A stretch of 64,000 bases of DNA from Paenibacillus sp. LS1 (GTDB lineage: Bacteria > Bacillota > Bacilli > Paenibacillales > Paenibacillaceae), in contig NZ_JAPDOE010000001.1 in assembly GCF_026013365.1 (NCBI RefSeq), forward strand, positions 1,798,001 to 1,862,000. The letters are read 5' to 3'. The notes under the pieces were generated by a model. That model searched no databases, was not told the origin of the DNA, and worked only from the letters and a program-made list of their open reading frames with translations. Below are positions 34,926 through 42,869 of the stretch, piece after piece. Numbering within the stretch: position 1 is the first letter of the stretch; every line of letters starts with the position of its first letter. Made by a program: the position numbers and the translations under genes.

Positions 34926-36560
34926 TTATTTCACAGTTAGGATCACACGTTGATAATGCTTCAACTGATGCTCTCCATCATCCTGTACTTCGGCGACGAT
35001 ATGAATGGTATCGCCTGATTTGGCATCGTTAGGAACGGTGAATGTCACCGCTTCGGTGTCACTTCCCTGCAATTTTATCGTATCCACCTGCTCATCCTTG
35101 GCAAGGTCTCGATGCAATCCAAGCAACAGGTCGCCCGCCATTTCTGGCTGAACTTTATTCTGTTCCACTTTGGAATCCTCATATGTGTCCGCTTCGAAAT
35201 ATCTCCACCACGTATAGGTCAGTTGATCACCATCCGGGTCTGTGCCTTCCGCGTGAAGAGTAACTTTCTCCCCTGGACTAACACTCAGGTCCAGCCCTTC
35301 CTTAATCGTTAATGACGGATTATGGTTGGCACCTTCGTAAGTGCCTGCAACTGCCCAGTCTGCACGTGCTGCAAAATCATCCTGCACATCGTCAAACCAT
35401 CTCATCAGAGAGTATTCGGCTTCATAGCGTTTGGTGTAAGGATCGTAATCAAGCACATTGTTTCTAAACAGCTTGTCGTTCACGACGCCAAAGCGTCCAC
35501 CCCAACCGCCGTAGGAAGGGTCTTCCATACTGCGCAGCCCATTATCGATCAGATAGAAGAAGGATGGAGAATCTCCCTCGGATATAAAATCATATTTGTC
35601 ATATTGCGGATTGTTCTTGAGATATTCAGCACTTCCGCGCTGTTCTTCGGCCAATTCGCCTTCGATCATCTTGCCGTCACCCATCGACGCATACATATCC
35701 ATCAGCTTGCCATGTCCGTCCAGAATGTTCTTGACCATCCAGTCGCCATGAAGCTTACTGTTCACTTCTTCGGCATGCATCTTCCATGCATAGGCAAAAT
35801 GCCAGAAGTTCGATTGGTCGTTGAGAATGCGGATATCCGGCCAATTCTTCGCAATGTATTCGTTGTAGCTATCATCCTGATCGAGAATGATGTAGAGGAC
35901 CAGTTTGTCGCTGACTTTTTTGCGAATCGTATCCCACTCAGCCGTGTCTTTGTACTGTTCCTCAATCGATTTCAGCGCTCGGGCTGTGGTATTGGTACCA
36001 CCCCATGTTTGAACAATCAGATCTCGGGAATCATCGTCGAGAAAAAGAGTTTCGAGGAATTCGGAACCTTCGGTTTCCTTCTCCATCTCCCCTTTATCGG
36101 AAATATTCCCGATCTTGGTCATCGCTCGAAGCTGTTCCGGCTCCGGGTAACCCTCCGCATGTTTGGACAAGTTCGGATAGATCTCGCCATAGGCATCGAT
36201 CATGTCGTACACCCACTGTGTGCCTGTCCAGCGGAACGGTTTGATCCCCGCTTCCTCGTCTCCAGCATAATGATACACGGAGCTGGTCAGTACAATGCCG
36301 GCAAGGTCCATCTCATTCGAATACAACAGGAAACGAATGACCGAGTTCATATCATCCACTTCACCGTCGGTTGTAATCACCGTTCTGCCTTTGGCAGCTT
36401 GGTTGGTTGCAGGCTCCTGAGTTTCGTTTTCCGTCTGCTCTGTCGTCTGATTCGGTGTGTCACTCGCGGCTTGTGGCGCCTTGGATGCGCATCCACTAAT
36501 CACCAGTATGATACTGAGACAACCCGCGGCAAATCCATTTAACCATTTTCTCTTGTTCAT
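34926..36560 (-). CDS. Secreted DUF1593 / Sde182-like lipoprotein with nucleoside-hydrolase-like domain
   Basis: This 544-residue protein has a lipoprotein signal ending in ISGC, then a Gln/Thr/Glu-rich linker. Residues about 60-330 begin GRTVITTDGEVDDMNSVIRF, the Asp-rich motif of the nucleoside-hydrolase-like DUF1593 family, which includes the cellulose-binding protein Sde182. The C-terminal about 120 residues (TYTWWRYFEADTYEDSK...RVILTV) form an Ig-like beta-sandwich, the Sde182 C-terminal domain. The role is probably in plant-polysaccharide use. The upstream region has a promoter with overlapping cre-like site, a RAT antiterminator and a terminator, so expression should need a BglG/LicT-type protein. 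Confidence 0.88.
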   Translation of the reverse strand: MNKRKWLNGFAAGCLSIILVISGCASKAPQAASDTPNQTTEQTENETQEPATNQAAKGRTVITTDGEVDDMNSVIRFLLYSNEMDLAGIVLTSSVYHYAGDEEAGIKPFRWTGTQWVYDMIDAYGEIYPNLSKHAEGYPEPEQLRAMTKIGNISDKGEMEKETEGSEFLETLFLDDDSRDLIVQTWGGTNTTARALKSIEEQYKDTAEWDTIRKKVSDKLVLYIILDQDDSYNEYIAKNWPDIRILNDQSNFWHFAYAWKMHAEEVNSKLHGDWMVKNILDGHGKLMDMYASMGDGKMIEGELAEEQRGSAEYLKNNPQYDKYDFISEGDSPSFFYLIDNGLRSMEDPSYGGWGGRFGVVNDKLFRNNVLDYDPYTKRYEAEYSLMRWFDDVQDDFAARADWAVAGTYEGANHNPSLTIKEGLDLSVSPGEKVTLHAEGTDPDGDQLTYTWWRYFEADTYEDSKVEQNKVQPEMAGDLLLGLHRDLAKDEQVDTIKLQGSDTEAVTFTVPNDAKSGDTIHIVAEVQDDGEHQLKHYQRVILTVK

Positions 36561-36650
36561 AATGCTCCCCTTTCTTGTGTACAGCGTGATGTTGGTGTCG
36601 GGATAAGTACGTCCTCTGTTTTTCTATCCTTAATATGGACCGTAGAATGC

Positions 36651-36708
36651 AAAAAAACCCGAACAACAATACGAATGGCACAAAGTCCACGCATAGTGTG
36701 TTCAGGTT
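36651..36708 (-). terminator. Leader terminator controlled by RAT
   Basis: On the minus strand AACCTGAACA (36708-36699) pairs with TGTTCGGGTT (36665-36656) over 10 bp with one G-U, followed by seven T. The 5' arm overlaps the last bases of the RAT sequence. Antiterminator and terminator therefore exclude one another. Confidence 0.85.
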
Positions 36709-36734
36709 TTGCCTGCCCGAAGCAGTAACAATCC
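36705..36734 (-). promoter_or_regulatory. RAT ribonucleic antiterminator (BglG/LicT family target)
   Basis: GGATTGTTACTG, a CTTCGG loop region and GCAGGCAAAACC reproduce the RAT consensus for BglG/LicT/SacT proteins almost base for base. It lies between a good sigma-A promoter and the DUF1593 start codon, and overlaps the leader terminator. No antiterminator gene is in the window. Confidence 0.88.
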
Positions 36735-36747
36735 TTATTTGAATGAA

Positions 36748-36784
36748 ATTATATCATGTTCACGAATTATTGTAAACGCATTCA
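36748..36784 (-). promoter_or_regulatory. Sigma-A promoter with overlapping cre-like site
   Basis: TTTACA (36776-36771), a 17-bp spacer and TATAAT (36753-36748) form a near-consensus promoter. TGAATGCGTTTACA, overlapping the -35, resembles a CcpA cre site with one or two mismatches. This predicts catabolite repression on top of antitermination. Confidence 0.75.
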
Positions 36785-36888
36785 AACGTTTTTTTCGAAT
36801 TTATCTTTGATATAGTATAATGCTTATAGCCAAGATTCAACTCGATCGGCGTAGTACTAAATCAATTTTCCAGGAGGAATCAGACACC

Positions 36889-37539
36889 ATGCAACAACTG
36901 GATGCGGCCTTGATCCGTTTTGTGGAACAGCAGGATCTATATAATGAAGCTTATGGACTTTTCCAAAATCATGATCTGCGTCCTCGCGAACTACATCACC
37001 ATCCGGAAGTCGATTCGCGAATATCTCTTTCTCCAGAACTTCAGTACCTGTACAGTCATTATGAAATGATGGATGCCAGCGCTGAAGGTACACTCAAAAT
37101 GAAAAATGCCGCCGTCGAGATCGGTGATGCAGCGCTGATCTCCTTTGTTGCACCTGAACATCTGCACCGTCAGCAACGAGGTTACCGCTGGATTGGCATG
37201 AATGAACCCTATGAAGAATCTTCCACTTGGCCAAAAAACCACGTCGTCATCGCAAATGTGAACGATGATCCGATCATTGTAGATGTGGAAGCACCGAACT
37301 CTCCCGTATATGCCGCTTTTACAGGTGGAGAAGCCAATCGTGTCGCTGATTCGCTGTCTGATTTTTTCAGTGCACTCGCTATCCTGATCGAAGCGGCACG
37401 GAGCTATGCCGGGGAAGTGAAAGATGAAGAAACCTATGAAACCAAGCCCGAGTATCTGGAGCATGTGGAACCGCTAATGAATGATCTGTTGGGAGAAGAG
37501 CATACTTCACATCTTTTCGAGTATCTGTCATTTTGTTAA
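36889..37539 (+). CDS. Uncharacterised protein, possibly SMI1/KNR4 (SUKH)-like
   Basis: The ATG at 36889 follows CAGGAGGAAT and gives 216 residues. The open frame begins earlier without a ribosome site. There is no signal peptide or membrane segment. The central part, ALISFVAPEHLHRQQRGYRWIG, NHVVIANVNDDPIIVDVEA, and then PVYAAFTGGEANRVADSLSD with FFSALAILIEAA, follows the pattern of SMI1/KNR4-type proteins: a hydrophobic strand stating a value, an acidic loop, and a helix with S-x-x-x-F-F-x-A. SUKH proteins are often immunity or interaction factors, but no toxin gene is adjacent. The family call is tentative. Confidence 0.65.
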   Translation: MQQLDAALIRFVEQQDLYNEAYGLFQNHDLRPRELHHHPEVDSRISLSPELQYLYSHYEMMDASAEGTLKMKNAAVEIGDAALISFVAPEHLHRQQRGYRWIGMNEPYEESSTWPKNHVVIANVNDDPIIVDVEAPNSPVYAAFTGGEANRVADSLSDFFSALAILIEAARSYAGEVKDEETYETKPEYLEHVEPLMNDLLGEEHTSHLFEYLSFC

Positions 37540-37573
37540 ATCATTGTCTTAAAGGAATTGGAGGCACATCGAT

Positions 37574-38137
37574 ATGAACTATGTAGCTTTGTTGCGAGGT
37601 ATTAATGTAGGCGGGAACAATAAAATTAATATGAAGCAGCTGAAAGAAACGTTTGAACAAGCAGGCATGCTGGATGTCGTTACCTATATCAATTCTGGCA
37701 ATATTATTTTTGCCGATCATCAGGAACGTGCCGATGCGAATGCGGAGATATCGCTTTTGTTAGAGCAGGCCATCGCCGCCGATTTTGGCTTACAGATCAG
37801 GGTGATGGTTCGGAATATGGATGAAATTCAAAGCGTTATTCAGGCGCTGCCAGCGGAATGGGCTAATGATGACACCGCCAAAAGTGACGTACTGTTCCTT
37901 TGGGATGAGATCAATGAGCCCTCCGTGCTGGACAAGCTGCCAATCAAACCGGAAATAGGCACGCTGATCTATGTTCCCGGAGCCATTTTATATTCGGTCA
38001 GCAGAGAAGATGCGTCCAAAAGTGGCATGAACAAGCTTGTGGGGTCCAAAGTCTATGCCTATATGACGGTTAGAAATGTGAATACCACACGTAAGATCTA
38101 TGCTCTAATGCAGGCAGCCGCTGCTACTTCGCGTTGA
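37574..38137 (+). CDS. DUF1697 family protein
   Basis: This 187-residue protein matches the DUF1697 signature from its first residues: MNYVALLRGINVGGNNKINM, then LKETFEQAGMLDVVTYINSGNIIF and, near the end, the S-x-x-N-K-L-V-G type segment. The family is common in Firmicutes and actinobacteria and its biochemical role is unknown. It lies 34 bp after the preceding gene with its own GGAGG site, so the two are probably co-transcribed. Confidence 0.9.
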   Translation: MNYVALLRGINVGGNNKINMKQLKETFEQAGMLDVVTYINSGNIIFADHQERADANAEISLLLEQAIAADFGLQIRVMVRNMDEIQSVIQALPAEWANDDTAKSDVLFLWDEINEPSVLDKLPIKPEIGTLIYVPGAILYSVSREDASKSGMNKLVGSKVYAYMTVRNVNTTRKIYALMQAAAATSR

Positions 38138-38206
38138 ATGGGACGCCGGATCCAGCTTCGCAGCAGCTTGCCTCTATGGCAATATTGTAGCTAAACATGC
38201 AGCTAA

Positions 38207-39400
38207 CTAAAGAGATCCGGCTACCGATTGGGGCTGGTTCTTTCTCATTCCCAGCATCATGATTGCCATTAAAAGAACCAGAACAGCTACGAGCATAAAC
38301 GGAATATGTTTGTCCACCTGGTAAAGTGTCGTTGTAAGTATCGGAGTAATGACGGCGGATATCCCTTGAATCGCTGCTACCAATCCCGCTGCACCTCCCT
38401 GCTGTTCTTTGCTGACTGCGAGCGAAGCACCTGCCATGAAGCCCGGCATCATTAGACCCGAACCCATACCGAACAGGAAGAATGAGAAATAATACATGGG
38501 CAACTGGTTGGATACAAGAAACAGGATCATGCTTGCGATCAGAAAAAGTGAACCCATCAAAATCATCGGACGTGGCTGCCATTTCAACCACTTCATTTGA
38601 ATGACCTGCATGATCAACATGGCTGCTCCGGAGAACATGAGTCCAAACGAAACCATTCGGGCCGTCGCCGCTGGAGATAGAGCCAGTTGATCCTGAAAAT
38701 AAAATCCCCCGACAACCTGCAATGTCATGATGCCAATCATCGTAACCAAGCCGGCAGCAAGGTACATTCGTAGACCGCGTTGGAATGGGTTGACTTTTGG
38801 CGGCTTTGCCTGAATGACGGGTTTGGCTGCTGGAATTAACAACAAAGCGATAATAAACGCAGCGATCGCTATAAAAATGCCAAAATAAAGCGGCCACAGC
38901 AGACCGATGATCGTAAATGCTCCTGCAATGGCGGGTCCAAATACAAGGCCGAGTCCATTGGCAGCGCTGATAATCGCCATCCCGCTTCCCCGCTCCTCCC
39001 CTTCTGTCACATCACCCATATAGGCTTGAGCAGAAGAGAGTACGGCCGGAATAAACATGCCGATCAGACTGCGCGTCACAATCAGAAGGGTAAGCAACAC
39101 ACCTCCTCCAATCCATGCATTCAATCCCCCATACAATGCCAGGGCAAATAATGCACAGCTAACAGACATCCCTATGAACCCAATCAATATGATGGGTTTT
39201 CTCCCCTTCAGATCACTGAATCTGCCCCATACCGGAGCCATGACCGCCATCATAATGGACCCAAGCGAAATAATAAGACCGGAATGACTTTCTTTCATGC
39301 CCAACTCGCGAATAAGCGGCGGCATAATGGGTGCAATCAGCATCAGACCCAACATCGCTGCAAATACGCTAAAAAAAATACTTCCTCTGATTCGGTTCAC
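38207..39400 (-). CDS. MFS transporter (MdtG/TetA-like), possible siderophore exporter
   Basis: This 397-residue protein starts at a GTG with AGAGGAG upstream and has 12 predicted membrane segments. The cytoplasmic loop motif GRFSDLKGRKPIIL and the motif-C helix LGLVFGPAIAGAFTI are those of drug/H+ antiporters of the DHA1 group. It lies downstream of, and in the same direction as, an AraC gene with a Fur box (111 bp between them). This makes a siderophore or metal-chelator export role plausible, but sequence alone cannot separate that from general multidrug export. Confidence 0.9.
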   Translation of the reverse strand: MNRIRGSIFFSVFAAMLGLMLIAPIMPPLIRELGMKESHSGLIISLGSIMMAVMAPVWGRFSDLKGRKPIILIGFIGMSVSCALFALALYGGLNAWIGGGVLLTLLIVTRSLIGMFIPAVLSSAQAYMGDVTEGEERGSGMAIISAANGLGLVFGPAIAGAFTIIGLLWPLYFGIFIAIAAFIIALLLIPAAKPVIQAKPPKVNPFQRGLRMYLAAGLVTMIGIMTLQVVGGFYFQDQLALSPAATARMVSFGLMFSGAAMLIMQVIQMKWLKWQPRPMILMGSLFLIASMILFLVSNQLPMYYFSFFLFGMGSGLMMPGFMAGASLAVSKEQQGGAAGLVAAIQGISAVITPILTTTLYQVDKHIPFMLVAVLVLLMAIMMLGMRKNQPQSVAGSL

Positions 39401-39511
39401 GCTTATACACTCCTCTATATTTCAGTACAGTATCCACTGTACCTGGAGTATACAAGGCCGAGAGAATCCCCACTGCCTCTATACGGAACAATTCACCGCA
39501 AGCCGGATTTA

Positions 39512-40471
39512 TTAATAAATCTTCTTCATCTCTGAGGGCTTCACACCGAATTTGCGATAAAATTGCTGCGAAAAGGCACTGACATTGCTGTAACCGACCG
39601 CAATGGCGGCCTCGGTGACGTTGTTATCTTGATTGCGCAGCAACTTCATGGCGTTGTCGAGACGAACCTGACGCAAATATTCGAAGACCGTGCTTCCGAA
39701 AAGTGCCTTGAACCCTTTTTTTAATTTAAAATCGTTAAGTCCCACTTGTCTGGACAATGCTAGCAAGGACGGAGGATCTACCATGCAAGCCTCCATAATC
39801 TCCCGAGCCGTATGTAACTTCCGGATATCCTCTCTGGAGAACCCCGCAGGAATTGGCGCCAGATCAAACAGTTGGATCATGAATCGATTCAAGATCTCCA
39901 AGGCTGTCGCTTCCATCATTAAGGATGATCGATAACTGTTGTTTAGTTCCACAATCAAACTGTCGATCATCGTTCGTATCCGGCTATCCAGTTGAAAGAC
40001 AATCGGCTTGAACACCTTTCGCCCCAATACCTGATTAAAAGCAATCGGCTTGAAACTGCCCAGTTGGGCCGCTGCATAATTGAACAGAGAAACCGGAATC
40101 CCCAGAGAAAAAGAAGTATACGGCTCCCCGGCTGGAGGATGAAACCAGGCTTCAAAATCATGCATGAAAATGAGGGCCCCCTGCCCAATGGATAACGAAT
40201 AATCCATGCCGGAAATATCAACATGCCGTTGACCCGACAAGGCAAATTGCAGCTCCACAATAGGCGTCTCGGAAGCAAAATACGTTGGATACGGCTGATG
40301 ATATTCAACCTGGGAATATAAAATCTCAATGCCACTGTATGTCGTTACTCTTTTAATATTGCCACTGCCCGCCTTGGGAGAGAGCAGATACGTATATTCA
40401 TCCTGTTGACTGTAAGGTTCCTGGGTCAGGTAATGCTGATATACTACGCCTAATGCATCATCCGTGTGCAT
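39512..40471 (-). CDS. AraC-family regulator, PchR/YbtA-like, Fur-linked
   Basis: This 319-residue regulator has an N-terminal sensor (about 1-200, with VEYHQPYPTYFASETPIVEL and the G-Q-R-H-V-D-I-S-G pattern) resembling siderophore-responsive AraC proteins such as PchR. The C-terminal double HTH (about 218-315) has ALSRQVGLNDFKLKKGFKAL and EAAIAVGYSNVSAFSQQFYR. The start ATG follows AGGCGAGGTGA. A Fur box lies about 60 bp upstream. It is probably an iron-starvation regulator of the downstream MFS gene. Unlike the other iron-linked AraC proteins in the window it has no SBP domain. Confidence 0.9.
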   Translation of the reverse strand: MHTDDALGVVYQHYLTQEPYSQQDEYTYLLSPKAGSGNIKRVTTYSGIEILYSQVEYHQPYPTYFASETPIVELQFALSGQRHVDISGMDYSLSIGQGALIFMHDFEAWFHPPAGEPYTSFSLGIPVSLFNYAAAQLGSFKPIAFNQVLGRKVFKPIVFQLDSRIRTMIDSLIVELNNSYRSSLMMEATALEILNRFMIQLFDLAPIPAGFSREDIRKLHTAREIMEACMVDPPSLLALSRQVGLNDFKLKKGFKALFGSTVFEYLRQVRLDNAMKLLRNQDNNVTEAAIAVGYSNVSAFSQQFYRKFGVKPSEMKKIY

Positions 40472-40530
40472 GGGTATTCACCTCGCCTATATCTTGATCA
40501 GACTCATCCGTAAAGAAAGCCTAAATTAAT

Positions 40531-40545
40531 TGATAATAATTCTCA
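40531..40545. promoter_or_regulatory. Fur box upstream of the PchR-like AraC gene
   Basis: TGATAATAATTCTCA is a 7-1-7 inverted repeat with one mismatch, flanked by AATTAAT on both sides. It lies about 60 bp before the start codon on the minus strand. Confidence 0.78.
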
Positions 40546-40682
40546 ATTAATTCTACCGCAATTTCATCTTTTCGACCAGTCCCATGTGTATCAAGGTTAC
40601 TGCCTGATTGCCCTTCAAGTGACAAACTATTTTATGCGTTAACTTACATATCCAATTTGGTAAAATATCTCTTGTCTAACCT

Positions 40683-40736
40683 TTTACACAACTTGACCTA
40701 CATTTTTACCGTCCCTTAACGCTACTTTCTTATACT
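40683..40736 (+). promoter_or_regulatory. Candidate Pho box and -10 element
   Basis: Hexamers TTTACA, TGACCT, TTTACC and TTAACG start at 40683, 40694, 40705 and 40716, that is, exactly every 11 bp. Three of the four fit the PhoP direct-repeat consensus TT(A/T/C)A(C/T)A closely. A TATACT -10 starts 9 bp after the last repeat, where a PhoP-activated promoter would have it. Confidence 0.6.
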
Positions 40737-40788
40737 GAAGCAGTTGTACATGCCATCACACACGAAACGATAAAGGGGATCTGGAACA

Positions 40789-42375
40789 TTGAAAAAGAGA
40801 AATCAATGGCTTGCCGTTCTGTCGATGACTGCCATTCTAACCGCAGGAGCAACAAGCTACACATCCATGATTCATGCTGCTGACGCAAGTAAAACCACCA
40901 ATGATCATGTCGTACTGCGTACAGCCATCCAAAATATGCAGGGTACGGTCACATGGAACGGAAGCAGTCGCAGTGTTGATATCCAGATCGCAGATACCAA
41001 AGTACAACTTCCTGTAGGAACGTCCTCAGCCACCATTAATGGTGTGAAAATTCCTCTGGACACTAAAAGCTACATCACCAACGGGACAACCTATGTATCT
41101 TCCCAGACGCTAAAATTAATCACGGATCAATTGATCCTGAAACAAAATAAAACCGGTTTTGAACGGACCGCCTCCTTCCAGATGCCTGGTGGCAAAGCAG
41201 AAATATCAGCCTCTACGCCAGATGGACAGCGCCTGCTCGTAACCGAAGCGGACAATGGCAGCATTTCCGTACTGGATATTGCTGACCTGAAAAACATCAA
41301 CGTATTGAAGACGGTCAGTTTCCATGACCTCTACGCCAAAGCTGAAGTCACGAGCGTAACCGTGTCCAAAGATGGCAAATACGGTCTGGCTGTTATTCGC
41401 ACAGGTGATACGGACATTGAAGCGAACAAAGGGTTGCTTGCCATTGTGGATCTGACAACCTACAAAACCGTCAAAACCTATGAACTCGGTATCGGTCCTG
41501 ACTCGATTGCACTGTCACCTGACGGTCTGCACGCGGTGATCGCGATAGAGGATGAAGAGCTGAATAAAGCTGCCGATGAAATTGACTATGCCAACACCAA
41601 ACGTCCGGGTAGCATTATGGTTGTATCTTTTGCTGGCGGGAACGTATTGGAGGGCGAGATCACCAACTTGCCGGTATCTCTGGACAATGTTGAAGGTGCC
41701 ATCTACCCGCATGATCCACAACCGGAGTATGTTGCCATTAGTCCGGATAGCAAGACAGCAGCCATCACGTTACAGGAGAACAACGTCGTTGCCATCGTAG
41801 ATCTGGAGACCAAAAAGATCAGCTCCATCTTCGCGCTAGGTACCACCTCACATCAAGCCGATCTGAAAGATGACGGTATCGTTCAGTTTAAAGAGACATT
41901 GACCGCTCGTTATGAACCGGATGGTATTGCTTTCTCGGCAGATGGTAAATACCTGCTGACGGCCAATGAAGGGGACTTGGGCAAGAATGAATTTGAGGAT
42001 GGTGTAAAAGCAGGCGGACGTAATATTGCTGTCTGGGATCTGCAAGGCCAACGGATGTACGATAGCCAGAATCTCATTGAGAAAGCAACCGCCATGGTTG
42101 GCTTGTATCCGGATGATCGCAGTCCCAACAAGGGAAGTGAAGTGGAGAATTTAACCGTTGCTACTGTAGATGGTACAACATATGCCGCGGTAGCTTCCGA
42201 ACGGGCAGATGCCATTTTGTTCTTCGATCTTGCTGATCCGGTCAATCCGGACTATCTGGGTCTGATCCCTACAGCCGGAGAGTCGCCGGAGGGAATCCAT
42301 CGGGTAAATGGACGTAGCCTGTTTGTAAGTGCAGATGAAAGCACGGGAACACTTAGTTTTTTTGCCAAGAAATAG
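40789..42375 (+). CDS. Secreted choice-of-anchor-I / beta-propeller protein with copper-amine-oxidase-like domain
   Basis: This 528-residue secreted protein starts at a TTG and has a classical signal peptide (to about 31, ending IHA). Residues about 40-115 are a copper-amine-oxidase-like stalk domain (SVDIQIADTKVQLPVGTSSA, then GVKIPL and TYVSSQTL). The rest is a seven-bladed propeller of the choice-of-anchor I type, with repeated blades such as IGPDSIALSPDGLHAVIAIE, EYVAISPDSKTAAITLQENN, PDGIAFSADGKYLLTANEGD and GESPEGIHRVNGRSLFVSAD. Relatives occur in extracellular alkaline-phosphatase and phytase-like proteins. A PhoP-like repeat array upstream supports a phosphate-starvation role. Confidence 0.85.
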   Translation: MKKRNQWLAVLSMTAILTAGATSYTSMIHAADASKTTNDHVVLRTAIQNMQGTVTWNGSSRSVDIQIADTKVQLPVGTSSATINGVKIPLDTKSYITNGTTYVSSQTLKLITDQLILKQNKTGFERTASFQMPGGKAEISASTPDGQRLLVTEADNGSISVLDIADLKNINVLKTVSFHDLYAKAEVTSVTVSKDGKYGLAVIRTGDTDIEANKGLLAIVDLTTYKTVKTYELGIGPDSIALSPDGLHAVIAIEDEELNKAADEIDYANTKRPGSIMVVSFAGGNVLEGEITNLPVSLDNVEGAIYPHDPQPEYVAISPDSKTAAITLQENNVVAIVDLETKKISSIFALGTTSHQADLKDDGIVQFKETLTARYEPDGIAFSADGKYLLTANEGDLGKNEFEDGVKAGGRNIAVWDLQGQRMYDSQNLIEKATAMVGLYPDDRSPNKGSEVENLTVATVDGTTYAAVASERADAILFFDLADPVNPDYLGLIPTAGESPEGIHRVNGRSLFVSADESTGTLSFFAKK

Positions 42376-42513
42376 ATCGAGCGCCCTTGGTAAGCAAAGG
42401 CTGAAATGAATGGTTTCACGTTGTATTGAGTAGGAGGGGGCGTAGAGCCCCTGTCCTCTCATGCTGTTTTACATGCTATTCCACGTATCCACATATAGTA
42501 GTACACACGATTA

Positions 42514-42723
42514 TCAACGCTTCATATTTTCCAATTCCCGCCTGTTCCGCTCTACTTCCTCTTGTAATACGCGTACTTCCATCCTTAATGCGGATACTTC
42601 CTCTTTGACGCCAGACCGCTTCATCACAAGATAGAAAGCCAGATATAATACAAGACCAATCATGATAAAGAAAATTAATAGCGTTATAATCCCAGCAATA
42701 GCAAAATTACTAGCTCCATCCAT
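42514..42723 (-). CDS. Small single-pass membrane protein with C-terminal coiled coil
   Basis: This 69-residue protein has an ATG preceded by AAAGGAG. Residues about 8-34 form one membrane helix (IAGIITLLIFFIMIGLVLYL). The following 30 residues are a charged amphipathic helix (VKEEVSALRMEVRVLQEEVE) with heptad-like leucine and valine spacing. The layout resembles PspB-like or DUF4083-type proteins, but no specific family is claimed. It stands alone between two secreted-protein genes. Confidence 0.7.
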   Translation of the reverse strand: MDGASNFAIAGIITLLIFFIMIGLVLYLAFYLVMKRSGVKEEVSALRMEVRVLQEEVERNRRELENMKR

Positions 42724-42803
42724 AATGTACGTTTTCTCCTTTCCTATTTTTTATTAATTTATATTTACAAAAATACCATATTTAAGCATAACGAACAGTA
42801 TAA

Positions 42804-42833
42804 AAAGCCAAGAGAGCATACTCCCTTGGCTTT
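42804..42833 (-). terminator. Terminator of the carboxylesterase gene
   Basis: AAAGCCAAG-GAG pairs with CTC-CTTGGCTTT and runs into TTTTTATA on the minus strand. Confidence 0.85.
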
Positions 42834-42869
42834 CATTCTATCTATATATACCTTCCTATCCGGTAATCC

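Noticed and set aside
35322..36542. 406-residue plus-strand frame opposite the DUF1593 gene
   Set aside because: It is long, but lies antisense to a gene with signal peptide, domain motifs, promoter and terminator. No recognisable domain in its translation.
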